A stretch of DNA of 64,000 nucleotides, from positions 1,208,001-1,272,000 of the forward strand of contig JAJTWR010000329.1 in the NCBI GenBank assembly GCA_021613335.1, given 5' to 3'. Below are positions 43,247 to 56,500 of this stretch, in pieces. The notes under the pieces are model-generated. The model did not search any database. It saw nothing but the letters and a program-made list of their open reading frames with translations, and had not been told where the DNA came from. This DNA is from Whitmania pigra (taxonomy: Eukaryota; Annelida; Clitellata; Hirudinida; Haemopidae). The first letter of the stretch is position 1. Each line of letters opens with the position of its first letter. Position numbers and translations under genes: made by a program.

Positions 43247-46200
43247 CTAGTTAGCAAATATATCACCCATGGGTATCCAAATGTTCTTCACCTGATTTGC
43301 ATGATAAAGAAATTCTTCTCCACACCCCTCGATATCAGACATCCAATTTCTTGGCACTCCATTGTTTACCCATGTTCTTTTGAGGTTATCTGCAGAAGCA
43401 TATTCTACATATTTGGAAGTTGATCCAGAACCACCGAAATACCACAAAGACTGAACATCCCTATGTTCTGATAAGCATCTAGCCAAATGTTCAGAATCCC
43501 CAGAGATTATGTTGACAACACCACCGGGGAGGTCCGAAGTGTCAAATATCTGAAATGGTTTCAGAAAACATTCAAATGCCGATGCCAGAATTCCTCAGCT
43601 GCTATCGGTAAATTCGCAGACAAACTTTCACACCCACTTGGTACAGAGTCAAAGCTGGGAGAGGAAACTTCTCACTTGGAATAATAACCACACAGTTGGA
43701 TCGTGCTACTGCAGAAGACAAAAGAGAAATGAAAGCAAGCAGGACAAAGTCATCTGGACAGATTATGCCGACGACTCCGACAGGTTCGTTAACTTGAACA
43801 GTAGCTCCATATAAAGTTGTTTCCTTTAAATGAATATCGGTCGACTTAAGATGACCGAAAGTTACGTAAACAGCTTCTCGAGCTTGAAAGTTTATTCTAC
43901 CGACCTGAACTTGCCCTCCACTTTTGTCAGCATATGCAGCCCAATAGAAAAGCCGATCGAGCGACTTCTTTATTTCTAATTCTGCTTCCTCCTTAGAGAC
44001 GCCGCTAAATGAAGAAATGAGTTTACAGAATTCGTCAGCTCTCTGCTCGAGATTCTCTGCAATGTAGTAGAGGATCTGAGCTCTGTTGTAGGAGGCTCTC
44101 TTACTCCATCTGATCACAATTTAAATAGAATAAATTAATTAAAAATGTCTACAAATTAAAATCTAAACTTCATGCCAGAATAATATTTCTGAATTACAGA
44201 ATAATAATATAATAATAAGAGTAATTGGTGATGTCACTAGAACCAAACATAATCCTAAGTGAAATGGTGTTAAAAGAAATAACATACACACATCAAGATC
44301 AATTCGAGTCATTAAAGACAAACATTTCCTACCCAGAAAGAGCTGTTCGTGCAGCCTCGACAGCATTCCTGATGTCCTTTCTGTCACCTTCGCCCACAGT
44401 GCCCAAGAATGCTCCATCGTGGGACAAGATTGGTCTGGAGTACGTAGCATCGGGCCTTTGCTGCTTGCCTCCATAATAAAACTTGTACGTCTTGTCGATT
44501 CTTCCAATGCATTTAAAAATCAATTAATATTGAATAAAGATACTTACAAGAAGCTTGAAAATAATTTAATTTAAAAAATACTTGGGCAAGGAAGCCAAAT
44601 CAGAGAAGCCACTTTTAAGGAGAGGTCTACCTGGTATAAAATCTCCAGCAGCCTCATAATCAATTTCAAGTAATACTGGTGCAACAGGTTTTTGCCATTT
44701 TGGTTTTATATATTCATAAAGCCCCTAAGAGTAAAGTCATCAATAAAATTTGCATGCAGACTAATTTTATTAATGAGCAAATAAACGTGCCTCTTTTCCC
44801 CCATCTCTCCCATAACCACTCATTTTGTAGCCTCCAAATCCAGCAGCAGCATCAAAGCAATTATGACTGTTGATCCAGACAGTGCCAGCCTTTACACTCA
44901 TTGCAACCTCTAGAGCAACTCCAATTTTTTCACTCCAAACGCTGGCGGCCAAACCGTAGCACGTGTTGTTAGCCAATTCGATAGCCTCTCTGCAGGTTCT
45001 AAATGGGAGCACAACAAGCACCGGTCCAAAAATCTATAAAATGACAAATTAAATAATCTCATCTAACTAATGTTTTAATGTTGACATGTTTTACTTGAGA
45101 AAAAGGCAGTGAAAATAAGTAAATAAAAATAAATTTAAGAACAATGGATAAGCTTATTAACAAGTTAATAAGTAATTAGCTAATAGACATAAAATATTTA
45201 TAAAAAATATTCAAACCTCTTCCACAACAACTCTTGACACAGTCGAAACTTCAGTAATGAGAGTTGGAGGACAAAAGCATCCTGAACTCGGGATGCAGTC
45301 CCAAGCCTGATAGACCTAAGGAGGTGACCAAAGGTTTGAAGCTTAACCTTTTGTTATTAATTTGCACATAACTTTACAAATGATGAACAAACAAATGACA
45401 TTAAAATTAAGTATTTATTCTTAAATCACACAAGTCATGCAACTCACATTTGCTCCTTCTTCAATAGCAGATTGAATAAATTTCTTGATTGTTTTCAAAT
45501 GCGATGGATCAACCACAGCTGCCATGTCAATGCATTTGTCGAGACTATGTCCAACTCTCAGTTTTTTCATTCGTTGTTTCAACTTTTCCACAAGAACTTC
45601 AAACACTGGCTCCTGCACCAACACTTTTGACCCAGCAGAGCAGACCTGATACATTAGCATTCTAATAGGACTTTGATCTAAACACAAAAAACAATAAAAT
45701 ATTAACCTGGCCTTGGTTGAACCAAATGGCATCTACAATTCCCTCGACTGCACTGTCCAAATCTGCTGACTCGAATACAACAACCGGAGACTTTCCTCCT
45801 AATTCGAGAGAAAGCTTTTTGCCACTTCCAGCTAAAGACCTTCTCAGTACTTGTCCAATCTAAGAAACCAAAACCTTTATTGCTGAGCAATCGAAACGAA
45901 CGGACTTTGTTAATGATTTGAATTAATAATAATGAATTAATAATAATAACAACAATAATACTAAAATGTTAATAACTTTGTCACATTAACTGTCAATATA
46001 TAGTATCACTTATGTGATATTTACCTCTGTTGACCCAGTGAATGCAACTTTCTCGACATACTTATGGCTGGCCAAATAACTGCCCATGGAACCTGGACCG
46101 GTAACTACATTGAAGACACCCGGCGGAAGGCCCGCTTCGGCACAAATTTCGGCAAAGAGCAGAGCACTCAGCCTCGTGTATGTCGCAGGCTTCAGGACGA

Positions 46201-47189
46201 CAACATTTCCCATTGCCAAAGCTGGAGCCACTTTCCATACCAACAACATGAGAGGAAAATTCCATGGTACAATTGCTGCAACGACTCCTGCATTCAATTA
46301 CACAATTTAGGTACGACTCCAGTACATTTTGTTGCAGATCAGTTACAAATATTATAACATTGTTATGCCATTACAAGATACAAACATAAGGATGTTAACA
46401 AATTATAGAAAACAAAAAACCTAAAGATGTCCAATTTTGGAATTCTGTATCCATAAGTGATGCCCATCCAGCATGATAATACAAGTGTCTGACGATGATG
46501 TTCACATCTGCATCTCTGGATTCCCTTATAGGCTTACCATTGTCCAAAGATTCCACAACAGCCAACAATCTTGCATGTTTTTGAAGATGACGAGCAATAC
46601 TTGACAATAACAATTTAACATTTGAAAAATTAAACATTAAGGAATGAGTGTCATAAACAATATATGCAGACACCTGTACAAAATTCTGGCCCTGAAATGT
46701 CCAGCAGTCTGGCTCCACGTTTGATAAGCCTCTTTTGCAGCTAACACAGCTTTATCAACATCACCACTTGATCCCTGAAGAGTTGAAGCTAATACTTCCC
46801 CTTAAATTAAAACTTCGAACTTAATCAAAACTAAATAAAATAAATAAAAATTGAAACGAGCTTTTACCAGTGGCAGGGCACTTTGTGTCATAAGTCTCGT
46901 TTTTCTCATTGAAAACCCACTCGTTATTAATAAAGTGCCCAAACTTTCGTTTGTGATCTTCTAACCAAGCCTAAAATACAACAACGCTGCACAACCTAAC
47001 ACATAAATTTCTTAGATCGAAGTTTCACAATTATTTCTTCATAAGCTATGCGTGAAAACAAGATTTGTGCATTTTAACCTTCGCCACTTTGTCGGATTCA
47101 GGAGAAGGTCCGTAAGACAACGACTCAAATATTTTTTTGATATTGCCGGATCTATCGGTTTTTCTCGCATCGGTGCAACTAGCCGACAT
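43247..47189 (-). CDS. ALDH16A1: Aldehyde dehydrogenase family 16 member A1
   Basis: Thirteen exons on the minus strand: 47189-47079, 46970-46868, 46800-46674, 46599-46421, 46287-46025, 45859-45707, 45645-45448, 45315-45217, 45033-44791, 44724-44582, 44500-44333, 44109-43638, 43549-43247. Total 853 residues, all phases consistent. The first aldehyde dehydrogenase domain shows [27 protein letters not shown] (general-base Glu) and NQGQVCSAGS, with the Cys at the catalytic position. A second, incomplete ALDH domain follows ([45 protein letters not shown]), the hallmark of ALDH16. Mammalian ALDH16A1 lacks the catalytic Cys; this one keeps it in domain 1. The intron after 44791 starts with GC (AAAGAG|GCACGT), a GC-AG intron. 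Head-to-head with the dynein gene, 388 bp between start codons. Confidence 0.93.
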
Positions 47190-47410
47190 CCCTACCAATC
47201 TTTTGAACTGGGTACACTGCGAACTTTAGACCAAAAATGGAAAACACAAAATGCTTTTGCATTATATTTCTTCATAAATATTTGTCACATATTTATTTTT
47301 AAATACTTAATCAAGTGTCATTATAATTACATTGACATTATAAGTAAATAAATCTCAATCAGATTGAAAGCTTTAGCATTCTATGCTAAAGAGTTGAAAG
47401 TGGATGATTT

Positions 47411-47423
47411 GTTGCTAAGCAAC
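47411..47423. promoter_or_regulatory. RFX X-box
   Basis: GTTGCTAAGCAAC is a perfect palindrome: two RFX half-sites (GTTGCT / AGCAAC) with one spacer base. It sits 155 bp upstream of the axonemal dynein ATG, the usual distance for ciliary targets of RFX factors, and 222 bp from the ALDH16A1 ATG on the other side. Regulation of the dynein is the likely function; an effect on ALDH16A1 is possible. Confidence 0.75.
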
Positions 47424-47577
47424 AGTTTTGTTAACGGCATCTGAGGTTGAAAAAGTACCATTTCAGGCGGATTTTCTCGGAGATTTACTAATTAAACTTA
47501 TATTTTTGAGTTGACCTGAGATTTTTTAAAGTTTTATTTAAATTTACGAATTACACCGTTGAAGCCTAACGCTAAAG

Positions 47578-50500
47578 ATGAATCCTGGTTTTGTCAAAGT
47601 AGGCCTTATAAAACCAAATATGTTTTTTTGATTTAATTGTTTATAATACTCTAAACGACATCTGGATCGAATTGATATTTTTATATTTTATGGTTTGCAC
47701 AATTTGTTTTAGAAATTTTGTAAATTTGAATCCGAGCATCCTCAATTTCCTGAACTGGACAGCTGCTCAACCAATTCTGCATTATATGAGGTAAAAGAGT
47801 ATAAATTTTAGTGAAAAGTTAGAAATAATATGCTGTTGCAAAGAATGTAGTTATTTTTATTTAATGGAATATTTGAAATTTAATAAACAGAAAATGTGGA
47901 AAAGATCATTATATCCTCCAATAATTAATGAAATGTCTTGGACTTTGGCTGCCCCATTCAAAATGGAAATTTACCATTTAACACCAAGCCAGACTATAGC
48001 AAGCAATTACACACCTTCTCTTCAAAATCCCGAGCTTCGGAAATGGCTTAAGAAGAAAGGTCCCCAAGGTGTTTATTAATTTTTGTTACTTTTAAGTTGT
48101 GGTTAAATTATACAAAGCCTAGTACTCTTTATATTAATAGGTAACATGAAGTAATTATTGTTAACATAGTTTTCAATATTATTACAATTAATCAATACTA
48201 GCTAAGAAAAGATAATGCATATAAAAAGAGAGATGGTTATGATTGCGATTAAGTCTTTGGAAGTTTCAGCTGTGAAACCACATCATTTCTAATTATTCAT
48301 AAATATTTTAATAAATAAATTATAACAGGATGATGATACAAAATAAAATAATTTCAGAATTAATATCATTCTCAAGAACAAGAAATTCTATAAACAAAAA
48401 GAAAAAGTTTGTTTGATTCATCGAGTGATGTGATGCTTAACTAATTATTTAATAACTAACCGTCATATTTTCAGGTTGCCAGGGTTGAAGCGTCCGACGA
48501 GTCGTTCGATGACTCCAATGGAACAATTAGAATCCATTTCAGCCATCCACAAAGACTTTACAAATCCAATGAAAAACCCATCAGAGATAGATATCAAAGT
48601 TAACAATTGATTTAAATGTTACTCGTACAACTATTTAAGTATAACAACTATTATTCACATTGTGCGTTTCTTTACGGGGTCTTTGACTTTGCAGAGATAC
48701 AACTACTACAGGAAGAACATGATACCAGAGCACATGCTGGCACAAATGCCTGCCAACCAGATGAGCAGAATCAAACTCTTGATCTTTCCGGCCGAACTCC
48801 GCTCTCGATCGGCCGAACTGGAAAAGGAGGTGCACGACGATTACAAGCTGAGCATCAAGACTGCTATGGGTACAATTTCTTTGCTACGTTGCTGCTGCAC
48901 GTTAACGAACCTAAGCGAAATTATGTTTTTCGACAGTCAACTACATCTTGGAAGATCCGTACCAAAGAAAGAGGCTCAACATCCACACAATTCCTTGGCA
49001 TTGGCCCAACAGGTGATTCTGTGATTTCGTGATTCTGATATGTAGCAGCCAACAGGAGTTTGACAATTATTTTTATATTAAATTTTTTTTCAGAATTATC
49101 AGGGCACCAGTTCCCTGGCATGATAAGCTCACTTCAATTCGTTCTTTCATCAAAAATCATCTTTTCTATTTGAATCCTATTTTGGGCCACCTGCAGCTTT
49201 TGTGGGATATGGAGTTAGACAACTTTTTACTGGTTTTACTGTGCAGTTTTAATGAAGCTAAGCTCAATAATTAAAGGTTCAAGGACTTGAGATTTGTAGA
49301 CAAAGAAGGAATTTTGAGCAACGAAATGCCGATGTTGCCAGCAGAATTGAAGAAGTACATTGAGGATAGCTGTTGGGTTACCAAAGAAAAACTCAGAAAA
49401 GTGTAAAGTCAAATGACGTTTTGAAAATTTATGACTTTCCACAAATTTTAATGTATCACCGACATTATAGATGGATTCCAAAAGTTGCCTCGATTTTAAT
49501 CAAGAAGCGACATCTTTGGCAATTTCTCGTTCCGAACGACGACAAAGGATCAACCCAGAGAGTGGAAGAATTTTTTTCTTGCATTGCATCGCTTATGGCA
49601 CTTCAGCTGAGATCTCTTATTGTAAAATCTCTGGATGAATTTGTGTCTTTCATGGAAGATTATTCAGTAATTTTGAATGACTGTTTATTTGTTAAATTTC
49701 ACTTATTTCTAACGCTCGACTAACATGCTCGGATAGGACGGCAACGCGTACGATCCGCCATTCAACGACCTGCTGTTCCTCAAGAGATCTGCCCTTTCCT
49801 TTAAAATTGGAGTCTACGATAGCGGCGTTGAATTTATTCCGACATTTGATGACGTCGAAGAGGTGCTCATCTCCTCTCTCAGAGAAATTGTTGTCAGTTC
49901 TGAGAGCATTCCAAGGGTTAGATAATAAATAATTTTATTGAAATTAAGTTGATTGACTCGAATCGTTTCGATTGAAAACCAGGTTGAAAACGAGCTGTTT
50001 CCCGACTTACAAAGTTTCTTCCTTACGATTCGTTCGGTTCGATTCAAGGAGGAATTTGTCGACGACTACGTGAAAAGAGTAAAAGCGGTATTTCGGAGCA
50101 ACACCTTCGGTCCCATGGAGTACATGTCCAATTACAATAAATACCTCGAACTCGTTGGAGAATCTGCTAAAGCTGAAATCAAAGCATTCACTAGTGAGCC
50201 TCAACTTCTAGAAAGCTATAATGAGGTTTTGTTTCTGCATTTCTTTGACTTAATAATTTTAAGTGAATGTTAATCATTCTCCCCTTTGTTATACAGAGAC
50301 TGCAGTATTTTCATAACTTGAGGAGTGAGATTTCAACTCTCAGAGTTTCCGTTCCCATGAACTTGATCTGTCTCGATTGTGTTGATATAAACGAGATCTT
50401 GTTCAAGAAACTCAAATACTTGCAGGACCAACTTCTTCAATTCTTAATTGATGAAAATAGAGAAACTAACAAAAGGTCATTTTTTTGCAATGCTTTGAAA

Positions 50501-53500
50501 CACTCGAATATTATTTTTCATCTAAGCTATTTATATATTTGTCTCCTGAAATATAAAATCATTCACATTTCAGTAAATAGTTTTGAATAACTTATTTTGG
50601 AAGTATTTTTAGTATTTGTCAGAGCTACGAGGAAATGGCAGCAAAAGTCAGTCGGGTGCCAGAAAGCACCGAGGAGCTTGTAAATGCCATGAAGTATTTG
50701 AGGACTGTGAGTCATTACAATTACATATTAGTTACATACTTATAGCAATATTCTTGTACTCTGCTATTAAGTGTATCCTTGTTGGACTTGCAGTGTCAAG
50801 ACATAACTTTATACAAATTACGAGAGCAAATCGACGAGGCTTCTGCAAGAATCATGTTTCTTTTGGAAAACACCATCTTGATAAGTGGGTTGTTGAACAT
50901 TGATAAACAACAATAATGAATATTGAAGAATATCATTAAACAAAAATATCACAATACAACTCCCATATTTTATTGTAACATCTCACCAGATGAAGATTTA
51001 AAGTCTCACTGTGCATTGCTGAGGTGGCCTGAAGAAATTCACAATGTCCTCGATGATGCACAGGCTATGTTGACCCTAAACAGGGACAAATCAGAAGAAG
51101 GACTGAGAAAACAAGTGGAGGAGTTTAGTAACAAACTCAATGACATTAACAAAGAAATTGAAACTTTCAAAAAGAAGGAGGTGATCACATATCATTTAAT
51201 TTATTCAATATAATCAATATAGTAATTGTAGTTTTAAAATAATATTTTTTAAACTATGGATTTAAATTCAGTTAATGTAATTGTCTTCTGCTTGCTAGAA
51301 AACGGTTGGTAGTTCTCCTGACCTTTGCTTTCTGCTTTTTTCATACTTTTAAAATTTCTTTATTTGAAATCAAATTTCTAAACTAAAGATAATTTCTTGC
51401 AGAGAATGCTAGTGAGTGGTTTCAAATGTGAAATTATTGAATTGATGCTTCTTTGGTCACATTTGGCACTTTCACTTTTATTATGCCTCACAAAGCCACC
51501 AGTATTAACAACAAATATCTTTGATTTTTGTGAATAATGCAATTTATTAGTTGCTTTATTGGCTTTTTCAAATTAATGAAAGCTGTTTTTTAATGAAAGG
51601 TTTAGAAATTAAAATAATTTGAAATTATATTCATTAAATTCATTATTTATACTGGACATGACTTTTTTTCTTTTTTCAAATTAATTTTGTCTGCTTTGAT
51701 GTTTCTTATTCTTCCAATATTGAATTTTATAAGCACCTTTTAATTATTCATTAATCCCCAAGATGCCAAACTTTCCTATTTAGCAGCCACTAAATTTCTT
51801 GGGTCGACACATTTTAAATGAAGTAACTTATATGCACTGACAGATGACGAGCATGGATGAAATGAAAGCCAATGTCGACACGCTTTCGAAACTTACCACG
51901 AGCCTCGTGGAAGCAAGAAGTGAATTGTTCGCCATTAATTTTGACGAAGGGCTCCTCGAATGGGAAGAATCCAAATTTCCTCTTCTCAACCAGATGTTTG
52001 CAGCCAAAGATCCTTACGAAAAGCTGTGGAACAATGCCCTTAACTTTACTGTTAAGAGTGAAAAATGGATGCACGGTGATCAAATTGTTTCGTGGAATTA
52101 TGGATAGATTAAATTATTTTCATCTCAGATTTCTCAAAATTGTTCATTTGACTTGAGTTAAGAAGTTCTTTTTTAGGGCCCTTCAGGGATGTTAACGCCG
52201 AGTCGGTGAACGACGAACTGGCCGAAATGTTTCGAGTCATGCACAAACTCACAAAGATTTTTGTTGATCCCGGTCCACGTACCGTGGCCGAGAAATTCAG
52301 GAGTAAGATTGAAAAGTTCAAGGTCAACTTGCCACTCTTGAATGTCATTAGCAATCCTGGACTGAGAGACAGACATTGGGATTCTGTGAGTGATTGCTCT
52401 TTAGTTATTTTCATTAATTGGTTATTATTATTGTTATCATTAATTATTATTATGTAATTGTTATTACTGTCACATTCAATCAAATCAATTTAAATAGCAT
52501 CTGATTAGAATGAAATGCTTTAATGTGATGTCTTAGATCAATGGCAACATCATTAATAAAATTATTTATGGTAATGGTGGCTATAACGATAACAATGATG
52601 ATGATGATTATAGAATTGCCACTTCTTTCTTTAAAATACTTCTTTAATCACTCAGATGAGTGACATTGTTGGATTTGAGTTGAAACCATCGCCAGAAATG
52701 TCACTAGCTCAAATGATTGACTATGGACTCATGAAATATGTGGAGCGGTGAGCTAATTTTGGATGCATTACTAATTATACATTACCTAATTATACCAAAT
52801 TATATCAAAACGACCTTTTTTTTTAACTTCAGGTTAGAAGAGATAGGAACGGCAGCGGCAAAGGAATACACCCTCGAGAAGAATCTTAATAAGATGCAGA
52901 ATGAATGGAAGGGTCTTTACTTTGAACTTGTGCCTTACAGGGACTCAGTTAGTCCAAGCTGTTAATAATGACTAATAATAGTATTTTAAGTTTAATTAAA
53001 TGGTTTAATTAAGTCTGAAATTTTTATTATTCTTTAGCATTACAATCAGGGCTTCACTTGGAAATTGAATTTGAGAATTCAAATGTTTTGTTTGTAGAAA
53101 TTGATGTTATTTTTTACTTAACAAACAAACAATAATTGATATATAATATATGAAGCCTAATTAATTACTTTTATTTAATTATTTACTTGTCCTATATCGA
53201 TTTTGTTTAGAAACTAAGCATTTATTAGATGATTTACATTTAATATTTTAATTTTTAATTATTTCCAAGGTTTGAACCCTTTAACCCTCCTTTAAATACA
53301 TCCTTCATTACACTAATAGTTATAAAAATGGCAATAGAAGTAAAAATGAAATATTTTGATTTTTAGGATGTGCATATTCTGTCAGCCATTGATGACATTC
53401 AGCTACTCCTTGACGATCACATAATCAAGGCTCAGACAATGAAAGGATCCTCATTCATAAAACCGCTCGAGGTTGAAATGACCGAATGGGAAGCAAAACT

Positions 53501-56500
53501 CGTCTCCTTGCAGAACATTCTCGACAATTGGCTGAAGGTTAATTTTTATTTAAGACTGCTCATAGAATTTTCAATGTAACTGGGTATTAACTCATCTCAT
53601 ATATGCATCATTTGAGCACATTTTAAAATGACATTAATGATTACCATAACTTTATTCAGTGTCAGGCCACTTGGATGTACCTCGAGCCTATATTCAGCTC
53701 TGAAGACATAATGGCTCAAATGCCAGAGGAAGGACAGAAGTTTGCCATAGTTGACAGCATTTGGAAGGATATCATGATGGCCGTTGCCAAGGATAGGAGG
53801 TGTTTGGCAGCCACAGAGATTCCAAACCTCTATAAGAAATTCTTAGAAGCCAATGCACTTCTAGAAGATGTGCAGAAGGGACTTAACAATTACTTGGAGA
53901 AAAAGAGACTTTACTTTCCCAGGTAATTTGACAGTTGCTTCCTTCGTTAACTAAAATAATTACGTGTTGTACGTGTTATTATCAGAAGTTCATTGTCTTA
54001 TTTTATATTAACGATGTTAATTTAGATTTAAATTATTGACTTCTTTATTTTTGAACATTTAATAAATTAAATCTATATTAATTACAAGGTTTTTCTTCCT
54101 GTCAAATGATGAACTTTTGGAGATTTTATCGGAAACCAAAGACCCAACGAGAGTTCAACCGCATCTTAAAAAGTGTTTTGAAGGAATTGCGAGGCTTGAA
54201 TTTAACCAGGATTTGGAAATCAAGGAAATGGTCTCATCTGAAAATGAATCTGTAGCATTTTACCAAAAAATATCCACTGCCAAGGCTAAAGTACGTAGTA
54301 CTTGCTGCGATGATCTTAGAAATGATTTTCATGATTAAATTTGGCTGAATTCAGGGCATGGTTGAGAAGTGGTTACTGCAGGTTGAAGAAGCAATGGTGG
54401 CGAGTGTGAAGAAGGTGATTGGAGAGGCATTCGATGCTTATTCATCTACCCCCAGGAAGGAGTGGGTGGTGGAGTGGCCCGGGCAGATCGTCGTCTGCAT
54501 CGGAGCGGCCTTTTGGACTGCCGAAGTGACGGCATCATTCAAGTCGCCTCTGGGGCTGAATGTAAATATTTTAAATTTTCCAAATATAGTTTGCTATATA
54601 GTTTTTATGTTCATTTTTAATTAATTTATTAATTAGTTAAAAAATTTAGTAATTTTTAATTAATCTCTATATTTCGAACTTTTTTAAGAATTACTTGAGG
54701 CAGAGCAACCGCCAAATAGAAGAGATTGTGGAACTTGTGAGGGGCAATGTCATCACCACCGGGACGAGGATAACTTTGGGTGCTCTCATTGTCATCGATG
54801 TTCATGGTTAGTTTATAATTACAGCTGGTAATATTTCTTTAAGACTTTCTTAATTCCTATGCATTGCTGATATTTGCTCGTAAATGAACAGCTCGAGATG
54901 TAGTCGCGACTCTTGTCGAAAAGAAGGTTAGCAGCGCTTACGACTTCAATTGGTTGAGTCAGATGAGGTACTACTGGGATAGAAAGGAGCTTACAGTGCA
55001 AATGATCAACACAATCATTACTTATGGATATGAATACCTTGGCAATACTTCAAGGCTTGTCATCACCCCATTAACAGATAGATGCTATAGGTAAGTTAGG
55101 CTGCTTATCTGTCTTGAGCCTAACTCTTTTTATAATAAGTTTAGTTGAGGCTTTAACTTCTCAGAACTTTGATGGGAGCTTTGAAGTTGAACCTCGGAGG
55201 GGCACCAGAAGGACCAGCTGGAACTGGAAAAACTGAAACGACCAAGGATTTGGCAAAGGCTGTGGCAAAACAGGCAAGCATTATTCTAAAAAATAATAAT
55301 TCTAATAATAATAATAACAGCAACACGGGTTTAAATAACATGGTTTAGCTTAAATTTAACTAAGTTTAACTAATATGAGTTTGTTTTTAAAAGTGCATCG
55401 TCTTCAACTGCTCCGACGGTTTGGATTACAAAGCCATGGGGAAGTTCTTCAAGGGTTTGGCTCAGTCGGGAGCCTGGGCTTGCTTCGATGAGTTCAACAG
55501 GATCGAAGTGGAGGTATTGAGTGTCGTGGCTCAGCAAATTCTCTGCATCCAAGCTGCGATAGCACAGAACATGAAGAGGTTCAATTTTGAAGAGACCGAC
55601 ATTGCTCTCAATCCGACCTGCGCCATTTTTATAACCATGAACCCTGGTTACGCTGGTCGTCAAGAACTTCCGGATAACCTTAAAGTGAGGGGATTGTTGA
55701 TGATGCTGAGTGTGGATATGTGGTAATGATTACAATTTTTACTCACAGGTTTTGTTCAGGACCGTTGCTATGATGGTTCCTGATTATGCTCTAATTGGAG
55801 AAATATCTTTGTATTCCATGGGATTTGTTAATGCCAGGAGGTAAAATCACATTGAATTAGTTGAGATTTGATGAGCTATTACCAGTTAAAATTGTCAAAA
55901 TTAAGATGACTTGTGTGGTGTGATTCGTTGAAGTGATGATTTCATGGTGAAATTGGGGTTACATTAGTAAAATGCCTATTTTTTGTTTCGTTGCTCAGTC
56001 TTGCTCAGAAAATAGTTGCAACTTACAAGTTGTGTTCGGAGCAGCTTTCTTCGCAGCATCATTACGATTATGGTATGAGAGCTGTCAAGTCAGTGCTCAC
56101 TGCTGCTGGGAACCTGAAATTAAAACTTCCAAATCAAGATGAAAGTGTTGTGCTTCTGAAAGCCATCATTGATGTCAATTTACCAAAGTTTCTTGCCCAG
56201 GTACTTATATTTGCTTATAATTTATTAATGTATGCAAACTCCAGCTGAGGGCCACGAAGCCCCTTTACGAGGGAAAAAATAATGAAACCATCAACATGCA
56301 TCAAAAGGCCACGCATTTAAAAAATTAGTTGGAGAAATAACACATAATAACGTAATCTCAAATGTATGATTATGTAATCTCAAAGCAAAGGTTTTGTGAT
56401 ATTTTTGTGACCAGATTAAATATAAAGTTGCTGTTTTTGATGGGAATTTCCAAAGTAATAAAGAATTTTGAAACTTCAAAAAAAAGGACATTCCATTATT

